NCBI GenBank assembly: GCA_035283185.1
Contig: DATEUJ010000103.1
Coordinates: forward strand, 1-33,671
Length of the DNA: 33,671 nucleotides
Direction of reading: 5' to 3'
DNA from: DASSFZ01 sp035283185
Lineage (GTDB): Bacteria > Chloroflexota > Anaerolineae > Fen-1058
Shown: positions 23,460 through 30,972 of the stretch, in pieces
How the letters are laid out: the number at the start of each line of letters is the position of its first letter
Numbering within the stretch: position 1 is the first letter of the stretch
The notes under the pieces: generated by a model
Told to the model about the DNA's origin: nothing
The model's database searches: none
Seen by the model: the letters and a program-made list of their open reading frames with translations, nothing else
Position numbers and translations under genes: made by a program

Positions 23460-25493
23460 ATGAGCGATATTGCCTCGTTCGTTCGCCGTTGGATCAATAC
23501 TCGCTGGGCCGGCCTGGCGCTGGTCGTGGCGCTGGGCGCTGCGCTGCGCTTTGCCATGCTGGCCGATGTGCCCAAAGGCTACTTTCACGACGAGGCCTGG
23601 TCGGCGGCCAAAGCCGCTGCGATGGTGAGCGGTGAGGCCGCGCCGCAGGTCTACTTCGCCGAGAACAACGGCATGGACGCCGCGCACGTGTACGGCATCG
23701 CCGCGCTGTTCGCGCTGACCGGCCCACTGGCGATCGGCAGCCGCATCGTGTCGTCGCTGGTCGGAAGCCTGACCGTCCTCGCGACGTATTGGGCGGCCTG
23801 GGAGTTATTCGTCGAGCAGCGGCATCGACACGGGCTATCGTTGATCTCCGCCTTCGTCGTCGCCACGCTGTTCTGGGCATTGACCACCAGCCGGTCGGCG
23901 TGGCACGTTCCGTGGATGACGCTGGCGACCACGCTGAGCCTGGCCGCTCTGTTTCGTGGGCGCCGCCTGGTGCGCCGACGCTGGTTCGTGATCGCTGGTC
24001 TGCTGGCCGGACTCGCACAGTACACGTATCCTTCGGCGCGATTCCTGCCGGCGTTGCTCTTGCTGCTTGCCGCGCTCGACCTGTGGGACAACCGCCCGGC
24101 GCGGCGAACCGTCATCCTCAATTACCTCAGCCTAGTCGTTGCGGCGGCGATCGTCTTCGCGCCGCTCGGCGTGTACTTTGCTCAGAATCCCGATTGGTTC
24201 TTCGTTCGCGCTCAGCAGACAGCCGATGTGGCGTCAGTGGATGTTGGCTCGAACATCGTCAAGACGCTTGCTGGATTCTCGATCTACGGCGACAGCGAAG
24301 GACTACACAACCTCAACGGCCGGCCTGCGCTCGACGCGATCCTGTCGATCTTCTTCATCACAGGGCTTATCCAGTGTCTGGCGAAGCGCCACGCGGCTCA
24401 CCCTTCGACTACGCTCCCCGCTCCCTCCGGTCGGGGACTTCGCAGGGCAGGTCTGATTCTGATCGTCTGGCTCATCGTCTTTTCGCTGCCGGTGGTGCTG
24501 ACCGGGCAAGCGCCCCTCTTCCGGCGCTGGACGGGCATCCTGCCTGCCCAGGCCATGGTCGTTGCCTTGGGCGCGGTGGCGCTGGTGGACCTCGTGCGCG
24601 AGCGCATCGCGCCGCGTGCGGGTCATGCATCACGGCTCGTCCCGATCGCCGCGGCTGCCTCCCTGACGGTCAGCGCCGCACTCTCGGTCGCCGATTACTT
24701 CGGGCCATATGCGTCCGCACCGTACATGTTCTGGGCGTACGATCGCGGCATCACGCAAGTCGCCGAGTACATCGCCAGCCGGCCCGATACGGCTGTTTTC
24801 CTCACGCCGTACGACCGCTTCTACGAAGTTGTCACCATCACGCTGGCAGAGGCCGGCCGCGCGCCGATTCAAAGTTATAATGGCAGGGCGTGTGCGGTGT
24901 TTCCAGAGACCACTTCGCGCGAGACCGAGTGGGTAGTGATCACGGAACAGGACGATCGCACGCTGCCGCTGGCTCAGCAGTTGTTCCCGGCAGGCGAGAT
25001 CGCCTGGCAGATCGATTCGCCGATCGGTGCGTACGCGCGCGCCTGGCACGTCTCGGTCGGCCAGACCGCTCGGCTGAAGCTTGACCAACGCGGCCGCGCC
25101 GATCTCGGCGGCAAGCTTCGACTCATCGGGTACGAGCTGCCGGAGAGCATTGCTCCGGGAGAAACACTGCGGGTTGCCGTCGCGCTCGAAGCCACATCAT
25201 CGCTTGAGCAGCGTTACAAAGTGTTCGTCCACGTGCGCGATGCGGGCGATGCCGTGCTGGCGCAGGCCGACCGGCTGCCGTGCAACTTCTCGCTGAATGA
25301 AGCGGACTGGCGACCGGGCGACATTGTGCTCGAGGAGTACGCTCTGCCCATCGCGCCGGAGACAGAGCCAGGCACGTACCGTGTTATACTTGGCGTTTAC
25401 CGACCGGATACCCATGCTCGCTTGCCCATACGGTCGTCGGATCTACCGCATACCGGCGACGGTGTTGTGTTAGGCGAGATAGACGTGAAGTAA
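23460..25493 (+). CDS. GT39/ArnT-like membrane glycosyltransferase, gene 7
   Basis: 677-aa polytopic protein of the gene 1/2/5 group, with HDE at 43-45, NNGMDAAHVYG in the next loop position, about ten membrane segments and the shared module at about 545-677 (FVHVRDAGDAVLAQADRL). The ATG at 23460 leaves a 32-base gap after gene 6; the in-frame ATG at 23382 would overlap it and add a tail without family likeness. No strong Shine-Dalgarno sequence is visible. An in-frame repeat (CACCCTTCGACTACGCTCC and so on) lies at 24395-24450. Confidence 0.78.
   Translation: MSDIASFVRRWINTRWAGLALVVALGAALRFAMLADVPKGYFHDEAWSAAKAAAMVSGEAAPQVYFAENNGMDAAHVYGIAALFALTGPLAIGSRIVSSLVGSLTVLATYWAAWELFVEQRHRHGLSLISAFVVATLFWALTTSRSAWHVPWMTLATTLSLAALFRGRRLVRRRWFVIAGLLAGLAQYTYPSARFLPALLLLLAALDLWDNRPARRTVILNYLSLVVAAAIVFAPLGVYFAQNPDWFFVRAQQTADVASVDVGSNIVKTLAGFSIYGDSEGLHNLNGRPALDAILSIFFITGLIQCLAKRHAAHPSTTLPAPSGRGLRRAGLILIVWLIVFSLPVVLTGQAPLFRRWTGILPAQAMVVALGAVALVDLVRERIAPRAGHASRLVPIAAAASLTVSAALSVADYFGPYASAPYMFWAYDRGITQVAEYIASRPDTAVFLTPYDRFYEVVTITLAEAGRAPIQSYNGRACAVFPETTSRETEWVVITEQDDRTLPLAQQLFPAGEIAWQIDSPIGAYARAWHVSVGQTARLKLDQRGRADLGGKLRLIGYELPESIAPGETLRVAVALEATSSLEQRYKVFVHVRDAGDAVLAQADRLPCNFSLNEADWRPGDIVLEEYALPIAPETEPGTYRVILGVYRPDTHARLPIRSSDLPHTGDGVVLGEIDVK
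24395..24450. repeat. In-frame repeat in GT gene 7
   Basis: A run with CACCCTTCGACTACGCTCC and CTCCGGTCGGGGACTTCG codes for AHPSTTLPAPSGRGLRR in a loop between membrane segments. A related word stands in the intergenic region at about 13568-13583. The type is familiar as a dispersed intergenic repeat, here read as protein. Confidence 0.55.
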
Positions 25494-26836
25494 TGACAGG
25501 CTCGGCGATCGATCGGCCGTCTATTGCTCAGCTCTTCGCCCTTCGCCTCGACGGACTGTTAGCCCACCGTCTGGTCGGCGCTGTCCTATTCATGGCTTTT
25601 CTGGTGTTATGGGCCATGCTTGCCAAGGCAGCGGTCACCCGCTCGTGGCAGGAACAGTCGCGCATGGCGACGGTGCAGACGCTGGTGGAACAAGGCACGT
25701 TCATCATCGACCACACCCTCTTCAACAACACCGGCGACAAGATCTTTGTCAACGGGCACTTCTACTCCGACAAGACGCCGCTCCTGTCGGTAGCAGCGGC
25801 AGGCCTGTATTCGGTGCTGTACAACGTCTTCCATCTCACGCTCGACCCGATCGACTGTATCCCGGACGACGATCCGGCAGCCTGTAGGGCGTTCGGGCCA
25901 GACGGACCGCGCTTCACGGCGTTCTACTGGCTGAATGTGGCATTCATGAGTCTGCCATCCGCACTGCTTGTCGTGTTGTTCTGGAAAGCGTTGATCGATC
26001 AGCAAGTGGGCGGCCTCGCAGCAGTTGGGCTGGCAGTCTTGCTCGGGATCGCATCGCCGATCGCGCCCTATTCGATCGTGTTTGCCGGACACGTCCCGGC
26101 GGCGCTGTTCCTGTTCGCAGGGTTTATGCTCTTAGCTCGCCCCTCTGCGTCTGGTGGCGCATTTTTCTGGTCGGGAACGTTCGTCAGCCTGGCCGCTAAC
26201 ATCGACCTCCTGCTGGCGCTGTTTGTCGTGGCATTCGGCGTATGGGTCTCATTGACACGTCGCTCGCACGTGCTGCCGTTTGCCGTTGGCGTCCTCATCC
26301 CGTTCGCCATCACCGCCGCGATCAACTATTGGGCTGCCGGCACCATCGTCCCGCTGTACCTCGATCCCAAGGCGTACGATTTTCCCGGCACGGTTCTCAA
26401 CAAGACGGTCGGCGGCACAGACGGTTTTTATTCGCTCGAATTCGGCTTGAATTACGCTTACGAAATGCTCGTCGGCAGGCGCGGCGTGTTTGCCTTCACG
26501 CCCCTGTTGGTCTGCACAGTGGCGGGACTGTGGCTCGTCGCGCGCGATCGCTCGCACCGGCTGCGCTCACTGGCGATCGCCGTGATCGCTGCCAGCCTCG
26601 CTTTCACGGCTTACCTGATTCTGCGCACGGATAACTTCGGCGGCGTGGCCTGGGGAACGCGCTGGTTCGTGCCGCTGATACCTGTGCTGTGGACCTTCAT
26701 TCCGCTCGTGTTCACGCGCTCTCACAGCAGGACATGGAAAGCGATTCTACTCGTCACGGCCATCGTTTCACTTCTGACCGCGCTGCCAGGCCTGCACGAT
26801 CCGTGGGGCGAATACCAGCCCATCTTTCGCCTCTGA
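25493..26836 (+). CDS. Polytopic GT-C-like membrane protein, gene 8 (short form)
   Basis: 447 aa, almost entirely membrane segments and short loops. The first outer loop reads SRMATVQTLVEQGTFIID and then FYSDKTPLLS, a pattern I recall in uncharacterised Chloroflexota GT-C-like proteins; it lacks the HDE motif and the C-terminal module. The ATG overlaps the previous stop by one base (TAATG). Function is inferred only from fold type and operon. Confidence 0.6.
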   Translation: MTGSAIDRPSIAQLFALRLDGLLAHRLVGAVLFMAFLVLWAMLAKAAVTRSWQEQSRMATVQTLVEQGTFIIDHTLFNNTGDKIFVNGHFYSDKTPLLSVAAAGLYSVLYNVFHLTLDPIDCIPDDDPAACRAFGPDGPRFTAFYWLNVAFMSLPSALLVVLFWKALIDQQVGGLAAVGLAVLLGIASPIAPYSIVFAGHVPAALFLFAGFMLLARPSASGGAFFWSGTFVSLAANIDLLLALFVVAFGVWVSLTRRSHVLPFAVGVLIPFAITAAINYWAAGTIVPLYLDPKAYDFPGTVLNKTVGGTDGFYSLEFGLNYAYEMLVGRRGVFAFTPLLVCTVAGLWLVARDRSHRLRSLAIAVIAASLAFTAYLILRTDNFGGVAWGTRWFVPLIPVLWTFIPLVFTRSHSRTWKAILLVTAIVSLLTALPGLHDPWGEYQPIFRL

Positions 26837-26850
26837 TATGAGGAGCACGA

Positions 26851-29049
26851 ATGTCTGACCCCTCGATTCGCGCCGGGGTGGCCACCAGAGTGTGGTCACC
26901 CGGCGTGGTGTGGGCACGAGTGTCTCCGCTTATCCTGGCCGGGCTGGCTTACATTCTCCTGGTTTGCTTCGCATACACTCCCATCATAGCAAGTCTCTCG
27001 TCGGCTATCCCCGGCACCAGCCAATACGAAGATTTCGCAATCTTCCACTGGAACTTATGGTGGTTTCAGCACGCCATCTTCCGCCTGGGACAAGACCCGT
27101 TCTTCACGAACTACGTTTTCTTCCCTCATACGATTAACCTGGCCTATCACACGTTCACGCCTTTTCTCGATATCATCGGCCTCCCGGTTTACGCGGCGCT
27201 CGGTGCGACAGCCGCGATCAACGTTCTGATCGTCGGTTCACTGGCGTTCAGTGGTCTGGCCATGTTTGCTTTCTTGCACCATCACAAGGTGCCGGCCGGT
27301 CTGGCTTTCGTCGGCGGCGCGCTGTTCGCCTTCACGCCGTTCACCACGGCACGCGTTTCGTTCGTCCACTTGAATACCCTGCCAATCGGCTGGTTGCCGC
27401 TGGGATTGCTGACCTGGGATCATCTTGTCGAGCGCCGAACGCTCGGAGCGGCTGTCGTATTGAGCGGAGTCCTCTACGCTGCCTTCATGACCGACCAGCA
27501 GTTTGGCGTGTGGCTGGCTCTCTTGCTCACGCCGTATGCGCTGTTTCGCCTGGTGCGCAGCGGCGAGCGCACGCGGCGGCGCACAGTTCTGCTGGGTGCG
27601 TTCGCAGCGATTGTCTTGATCGGCTTCATGCTGATCGCGCCGTTGCCGCAGTTGCTGGCCGGGCGCAATGTCGAATATCCGACGACACCACTTCCTCATC
27701 CGGTCCTTCAGTCTCGTTACTCGCTCCATTTGGACGATGTGATCGCCTGGCCGCCGCGCTATTTGAACAGCGAGCGCGTGACGTTGGGCGTGCTATTGCC
27801 GGTGGGAGCGGCCATCGGCCTGGTGCGCGGCAGGCGTGCAGCCGGGCGGGTCTTCTGGTTGGTCATGGGCGCGGCTTTTCTGGTGCTGGCCTTCGGCCCG
27901 ACCTTCGAGCCGCTCAATCTGCCGTTGCCGTATCAACTCTTTCACCGCCTGACCGGCGGCCTGTACCGCGTGCCGGCTCGTTTCATCATCTTGACGGTGT
28001 TCGCGCTGATCGTGTTTGCGGTGACGTCGCTGCGGTCAGACTATCAACGGCTGGGGCGTGCGGCACGCTGGGCGTGCGTGGTGGGCGCGCTGCTGTGGCT
28101 GGGGGTGGAGAATCGCTGGTACGAGCCGTTCCCCACCTTTCACATGCCGGACTACCGCATCTACCATGCCATCGGCGCCGACCCCGATGTGTACTTGCTC
28201 CTGGAAGTCCCCGTCGGACCGCATAACACGGGGGATCGCATATTCGGCCATGGCGGTGTCTTGCAGTATTTCGCTTGGATTCACCACAAGCGCCTGATCA
28301 ATGGGGCCATATCGCGCGTCTCGACTGACCTGACCGAATGGTATCGACAATGGCCTTTGCTCGCGGCCTTGGCGGAGGAAGGGCCGCTTCCCGACCTGGC
28401 TCTGGCGCGGCGGGAGTTCCAACACTTGAGCGATAAATGGGACATCCGCTACGTGCTGCTGCACCGGGACATGCTCACGCCGGACGTGGCGACGTGGGCG
28501 GCGGGACTGTTCAACACCCAGGCGAGCTGGTGCCTGGTCGACGAGGAAGGGGCGCTGCTGGCCTACCGTCGCACCGATACTCCTTGCCGCCTGACCGAGC
28601 GCTTGCGGCTGCCGCCCGCTTCGCGCGGCACGCTGAGCCTGGGCGACGGCAGCGACGAGCGCTACCTGGGGCCGGGCTGGTATTACGCCGAGAACGTCGG
28701 CGGGCCGCAAGCGCGATGGACCGGACGCGAACCGGCGGCAACGCTGCGCGTGGCTCTCACACGCCGCGACTATCGCGTCTCTCTGCGCGCCGCGTCTTAC
28801 GTGCCCGATCAGATCGTGACGGTGTATGCCAACGGCCGCCGGGTAGCCGCCCTGTCGATCGGAGAAGGCTGGGGAGAATACACTTTCGACCTGCCTGCCG
28901 AGTCAATCTCGGCTGACAGCCTCCTGACGCTGATGTTCGTGCACCGGCGTGCTCAGTCGCCCCGTGAGCGCATAGGTAGCCAGAGCGACGATCGCCGTCC
29001 CCTGGCCGTGGCGTACGATTCAATAACCTTCACACCCGAGGTTCCATGA
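26851..29049 (+). CDS. Large polytopic GT-C-like membrane protein, gene 9
   Basis: 732 aa. About eleven membrane segments occupy residues 25-420; the first outer loop has an acidic pair at E60-D61 (QYEDFAIFHWNLWW). The outer part contains VPARFIILTVFALIVF, a short Asp/Gly-rich domain and a terminal beta-rich domain (about 580-732; GWYYAENVGGPQARW), which differs from the module of the other proteins and could bind sugar. AGGAG at 26841-26845 stands 5 nt before the ATG, 14 bases after gene 8. The last 4 bases overlap gene 10. The precise enzyme activity is unknown. Confidence 0.6.
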   Translation: MSDPSIRAGVATRVWSPGVVWARVSPLILAGLAYILLVCFAYTPIIASLSSAIPGTSQYEDFAIFHWNLWWFQHAIFRLGQDPFFTNYVFFPHTINLAYHTFTPFLDIIGLPVYAALGATAAINVLIVGSLAFSGLAMFAFLHHHKVPAGLAFVGGALFAFTPFTTARVSFVHLNTLPIGWLPLGLLTWDHLVERRTLGAAVVLSGVLYAAFMTDQQFGVWLALLLTPYALFRLVRSGERTRRRTVLLGAFAAIVLIGFMLIAPLPQLLAGRNVEYPTTPLPHPVLQSRYSLHLDDVIAWPPRYLNSERVTLGVLLPVGAAIGLVRGRRAAGRVFWLVMGAAFLVLAFGPTFEPLNLPLPYQLFHRLTGGLYRVPARFIILTVFALIVFAVTSLRSDYQRLGRAARWACVVGALLWLGVENRWYEPFPTFHMPDYRIYHAIGADPDVYLLLEVPVGPHNTGDRIFGHGGVLQYFAWIHHKRLINGAISRVSTDLTEWYRQWPLLAALAEEGPLPDLALARREFQHLSDKWDIRYVLLHRDMLTPDVATWAAGLFNTQASWCLVDEEGALLAYRRTDTPCRLTERLRLPPASRGTLSLGDGSDERYLGPGWYYAENVGGPQARWTGREPAATLRVALTRRDYRVSLRAASYVPDQIVTVYANGRRVAALSIGEGWGEYTFDLPAESISADSLLTLMFVHRRAQSPRERIGSQSDDRRPLAVAYDSITFTPEVP

Positions 29050-30965
29050 TCTCGCGTCGCGCGTGGCTCATCCTGGGCGCTATCGTGTTGGCGTACGTTG
29101 TCACGCTGGCTTTCGACCTCACACCCTACGTCCGCGGGCCAGAGGAATGGCGCTGGAATCGTTACCCGGATCCGCACTGGGATCGACTGTGGCCGATCGC
29201 GCTCGCACTCGTCGCCGTGGTCGGTTGGGTCGAATGGATCAATCGCCGTCTGTCACAGTCGCCCCATGCGCGCCGCTGGACGATCATCGGCGTTGGCGCG
29301 CTGATGCTGGCCGCACTGGCACTGCAACTGCTCGCCTTACGAGTCGAGCGCCTGAATCCACTTGAAGCGCTTCTGGACCGGGCAGTCGACGTAGCGGCCA
29401 ATGGCTATTTCACGGTGGGCCATCGGATCACGGACGTCGGCGAGTTTCTGCGCAGCTATCCTGCGTTGATGCCCACATTCCCGATTCATCCCCAGGTCCA
29501 CCCGCCGGGAATCTCGCTAGTCTACTGGCTCGCGGGATCGGCGTTGGAAACGGCGCCCTCGCTCGCCCGACCGATCAGCCTGCTCTTCCGCCGGATGGAA
29601 TGCAATGACATCGATCTGATGCTTCTGTCCGATGCGCGCCTGTCCAGCGCGCTGGCCGGCATGCTTCTGCCGACGGTCGCGAGCGTGTTGACCGTCGCCT
29701 GTGTGTTCAAACTGGCCCGCGATCGATTTGGTGTGAGAGCCGGGCTGTACGCCGCCGCTATGTGGACGGTCGTCCCATCTGCCGTGCTTTTCGCCGGGAA
29801 CTGGTCGTTAGTCTATCCGCTTCTGGCGTGCTTGATCTGGATGTCGGCCGATGCTGGTTTGACCCAGCGCCGCATCGCGTGGTTCTTTCTGGCGGGCCTG
29901 ATTGCATCGGCAGCCACGTTCCTGGAGCTGGGCACGATTGCGTTGGGGCTGTTTCTCGTGCTGTACATCCTGGCGCGTTATGCTGTCGAGCGACGCAACC
30001 CCTTGCAAGACTGGCGCTTTCTGGCGGCAGCGGTTCTGGCGGCACTCGCCGGCGTCGCGACGGCCTGGGTCACGTACCAGGTTGCCTACGGAGTGAGCCT
30101 GGGTCAAATTGTCGAGACCATGTATCCCATCCATACGGGGTACGAGTTCGATCGTCTCATCTGGATGTTCAACCATCCTTACGAGTATGCCGTCTTTCTA
30201 GGCCTGCCCATAACTGCCCTGTTCGTGTGGGTTTCCTTTCGCGCCTTGCGATCGGCTCGCAATCAGCGCGCGGATGCACTGTCCTTATCATTCGGCGTGG
30301 GGCTGATTCTCCTCTCGATTGTGGATCCTGCGCGCGACGAAACGCCACGGACGTGGATGCTGCTCATGCCGTTCGCCGTAGTTGCCGTTTCACAGTTATT
30401 CGTCGATTCGTCTGCACGACCCGGACGCTTCGCAGCCGTATGGGCACTGCTTGGCATCCAGCTGCTTGTGATGATCGCCGTCCTGCGGGTCATCAGCGTG
30501 GGCCTGTATGGCCTGCCACCCCGATCCAGCGTGCCGGCCGTTCCAGAGAACGCTTCTCGTGCCCAGGCCGAATTCGGCGACATGGCGCAACTGATCGGAT
30601 ACGAGACCCAGGTGTCTGACCGGCGCTTGACACTCGACCTATACTGGCAGGCAAGCGGGCAGGTCGATCACCCTTACATTGTGTTTGCACACTTGCTCGA
30701 CGCCCGGGGACAGATCGTGAGTCAGCGCGACAGCCGGCCGCAGGACGGGCAGCCCTTGATGACCTGCTGGCAGCCCGGCGAGACATATCGGGATCGACGT
30801 ATCCTTGATCTCCCAGCGGGGATGGCAGCCGGGACCTACGCGCTGCGCGTCGGTCTCTACCACTCTGCAACCGGATCGCGACTTGAAGTCGTGACATCGG
30901 ACGGGATCGAATCCGACCACGTCTCACTCGGACCGATCGAGATCGATTCCGCCGCGCTCAGGTGA
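29046..30965 (+). CDS. GT39-like membrane glycosyltransferase, gene 10 (HPPG type)
   Basis: 639-aa polytopic protein with about ten membrane segments. The outer loop has HPQVHPPGISLVYWL, a His/Pro-rich motif of a distinct GT-C branch, in place of HDE. The C-terminal module (about 512-639, FAHLLDARGQIVSQRDS) is shared with genes 1-5, 7 and 11. The ATG overlaps the previous stop by 4 nt (ATGA), so translation is coupled. Donor and acceptor are unknown. Confidence 0.72.
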   Translation: MISRRAWLILGAIVLAYVVTLAFDLTPYVRGPEEWRWNRYPDPHWDRLWPIALALVAVVGWVEWINRRLSQSPHARRWTIIGVGALMLAALALQLLALRVERLNPLEALLDRAVDVAANGYFTVGHRITDVGEFLRSYPALMPTFPIHPQVHPPGISLVYWLAGSALETAPSLARPISLLFRRMECNDIDLMLLSDARLSSALAGMLLPTVASVLTVACVFKLARDRFGVRAGLYAAAMWTVVPSAVLFAGNWSLVYPLLACLIWMSADAGLTQRRIAWFFLAGLIASAATFLELGTIALGLFLVLYILARYAVERRNPLQDWRFLAAAVLAALAGVATAWVTYQVAYGVSLGQIVETMYPIHTGYEFDRLIWMFNHPYEYAVFLGLPITALFVWVSFRALRSARNQRADALSLSFGVGLILLSIVDPARDETPRTWMLLMPFAVVAVSQLFVDSSARPGRFAAVWALLGIQLLVMIAVLRVISVGLYGLPPRSSVPAVPENASRAQAEFGDMAQLIGYETQVSDRRLTLDLYWQASGQVDHPYIVFAHLLDARGQIVSQRDSRPQDGQPLMTCWQPGETYRDRRILDLPAGMAAGTYALRVGLYHSATGSRLEVVTSDGIESDHVSLGPIEIDSAALR

Positions 30966-30972
30966 TACCCCG

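Noticed and set aside
25381..25392. TTATACT as a promoter -10 box before GT gene 8
   Set aside because: It lies inside the coding sequence of gene 7, about 100 bases before the next gene, without a good -35, and genes 7 and 8 overlap as a coupled pair.
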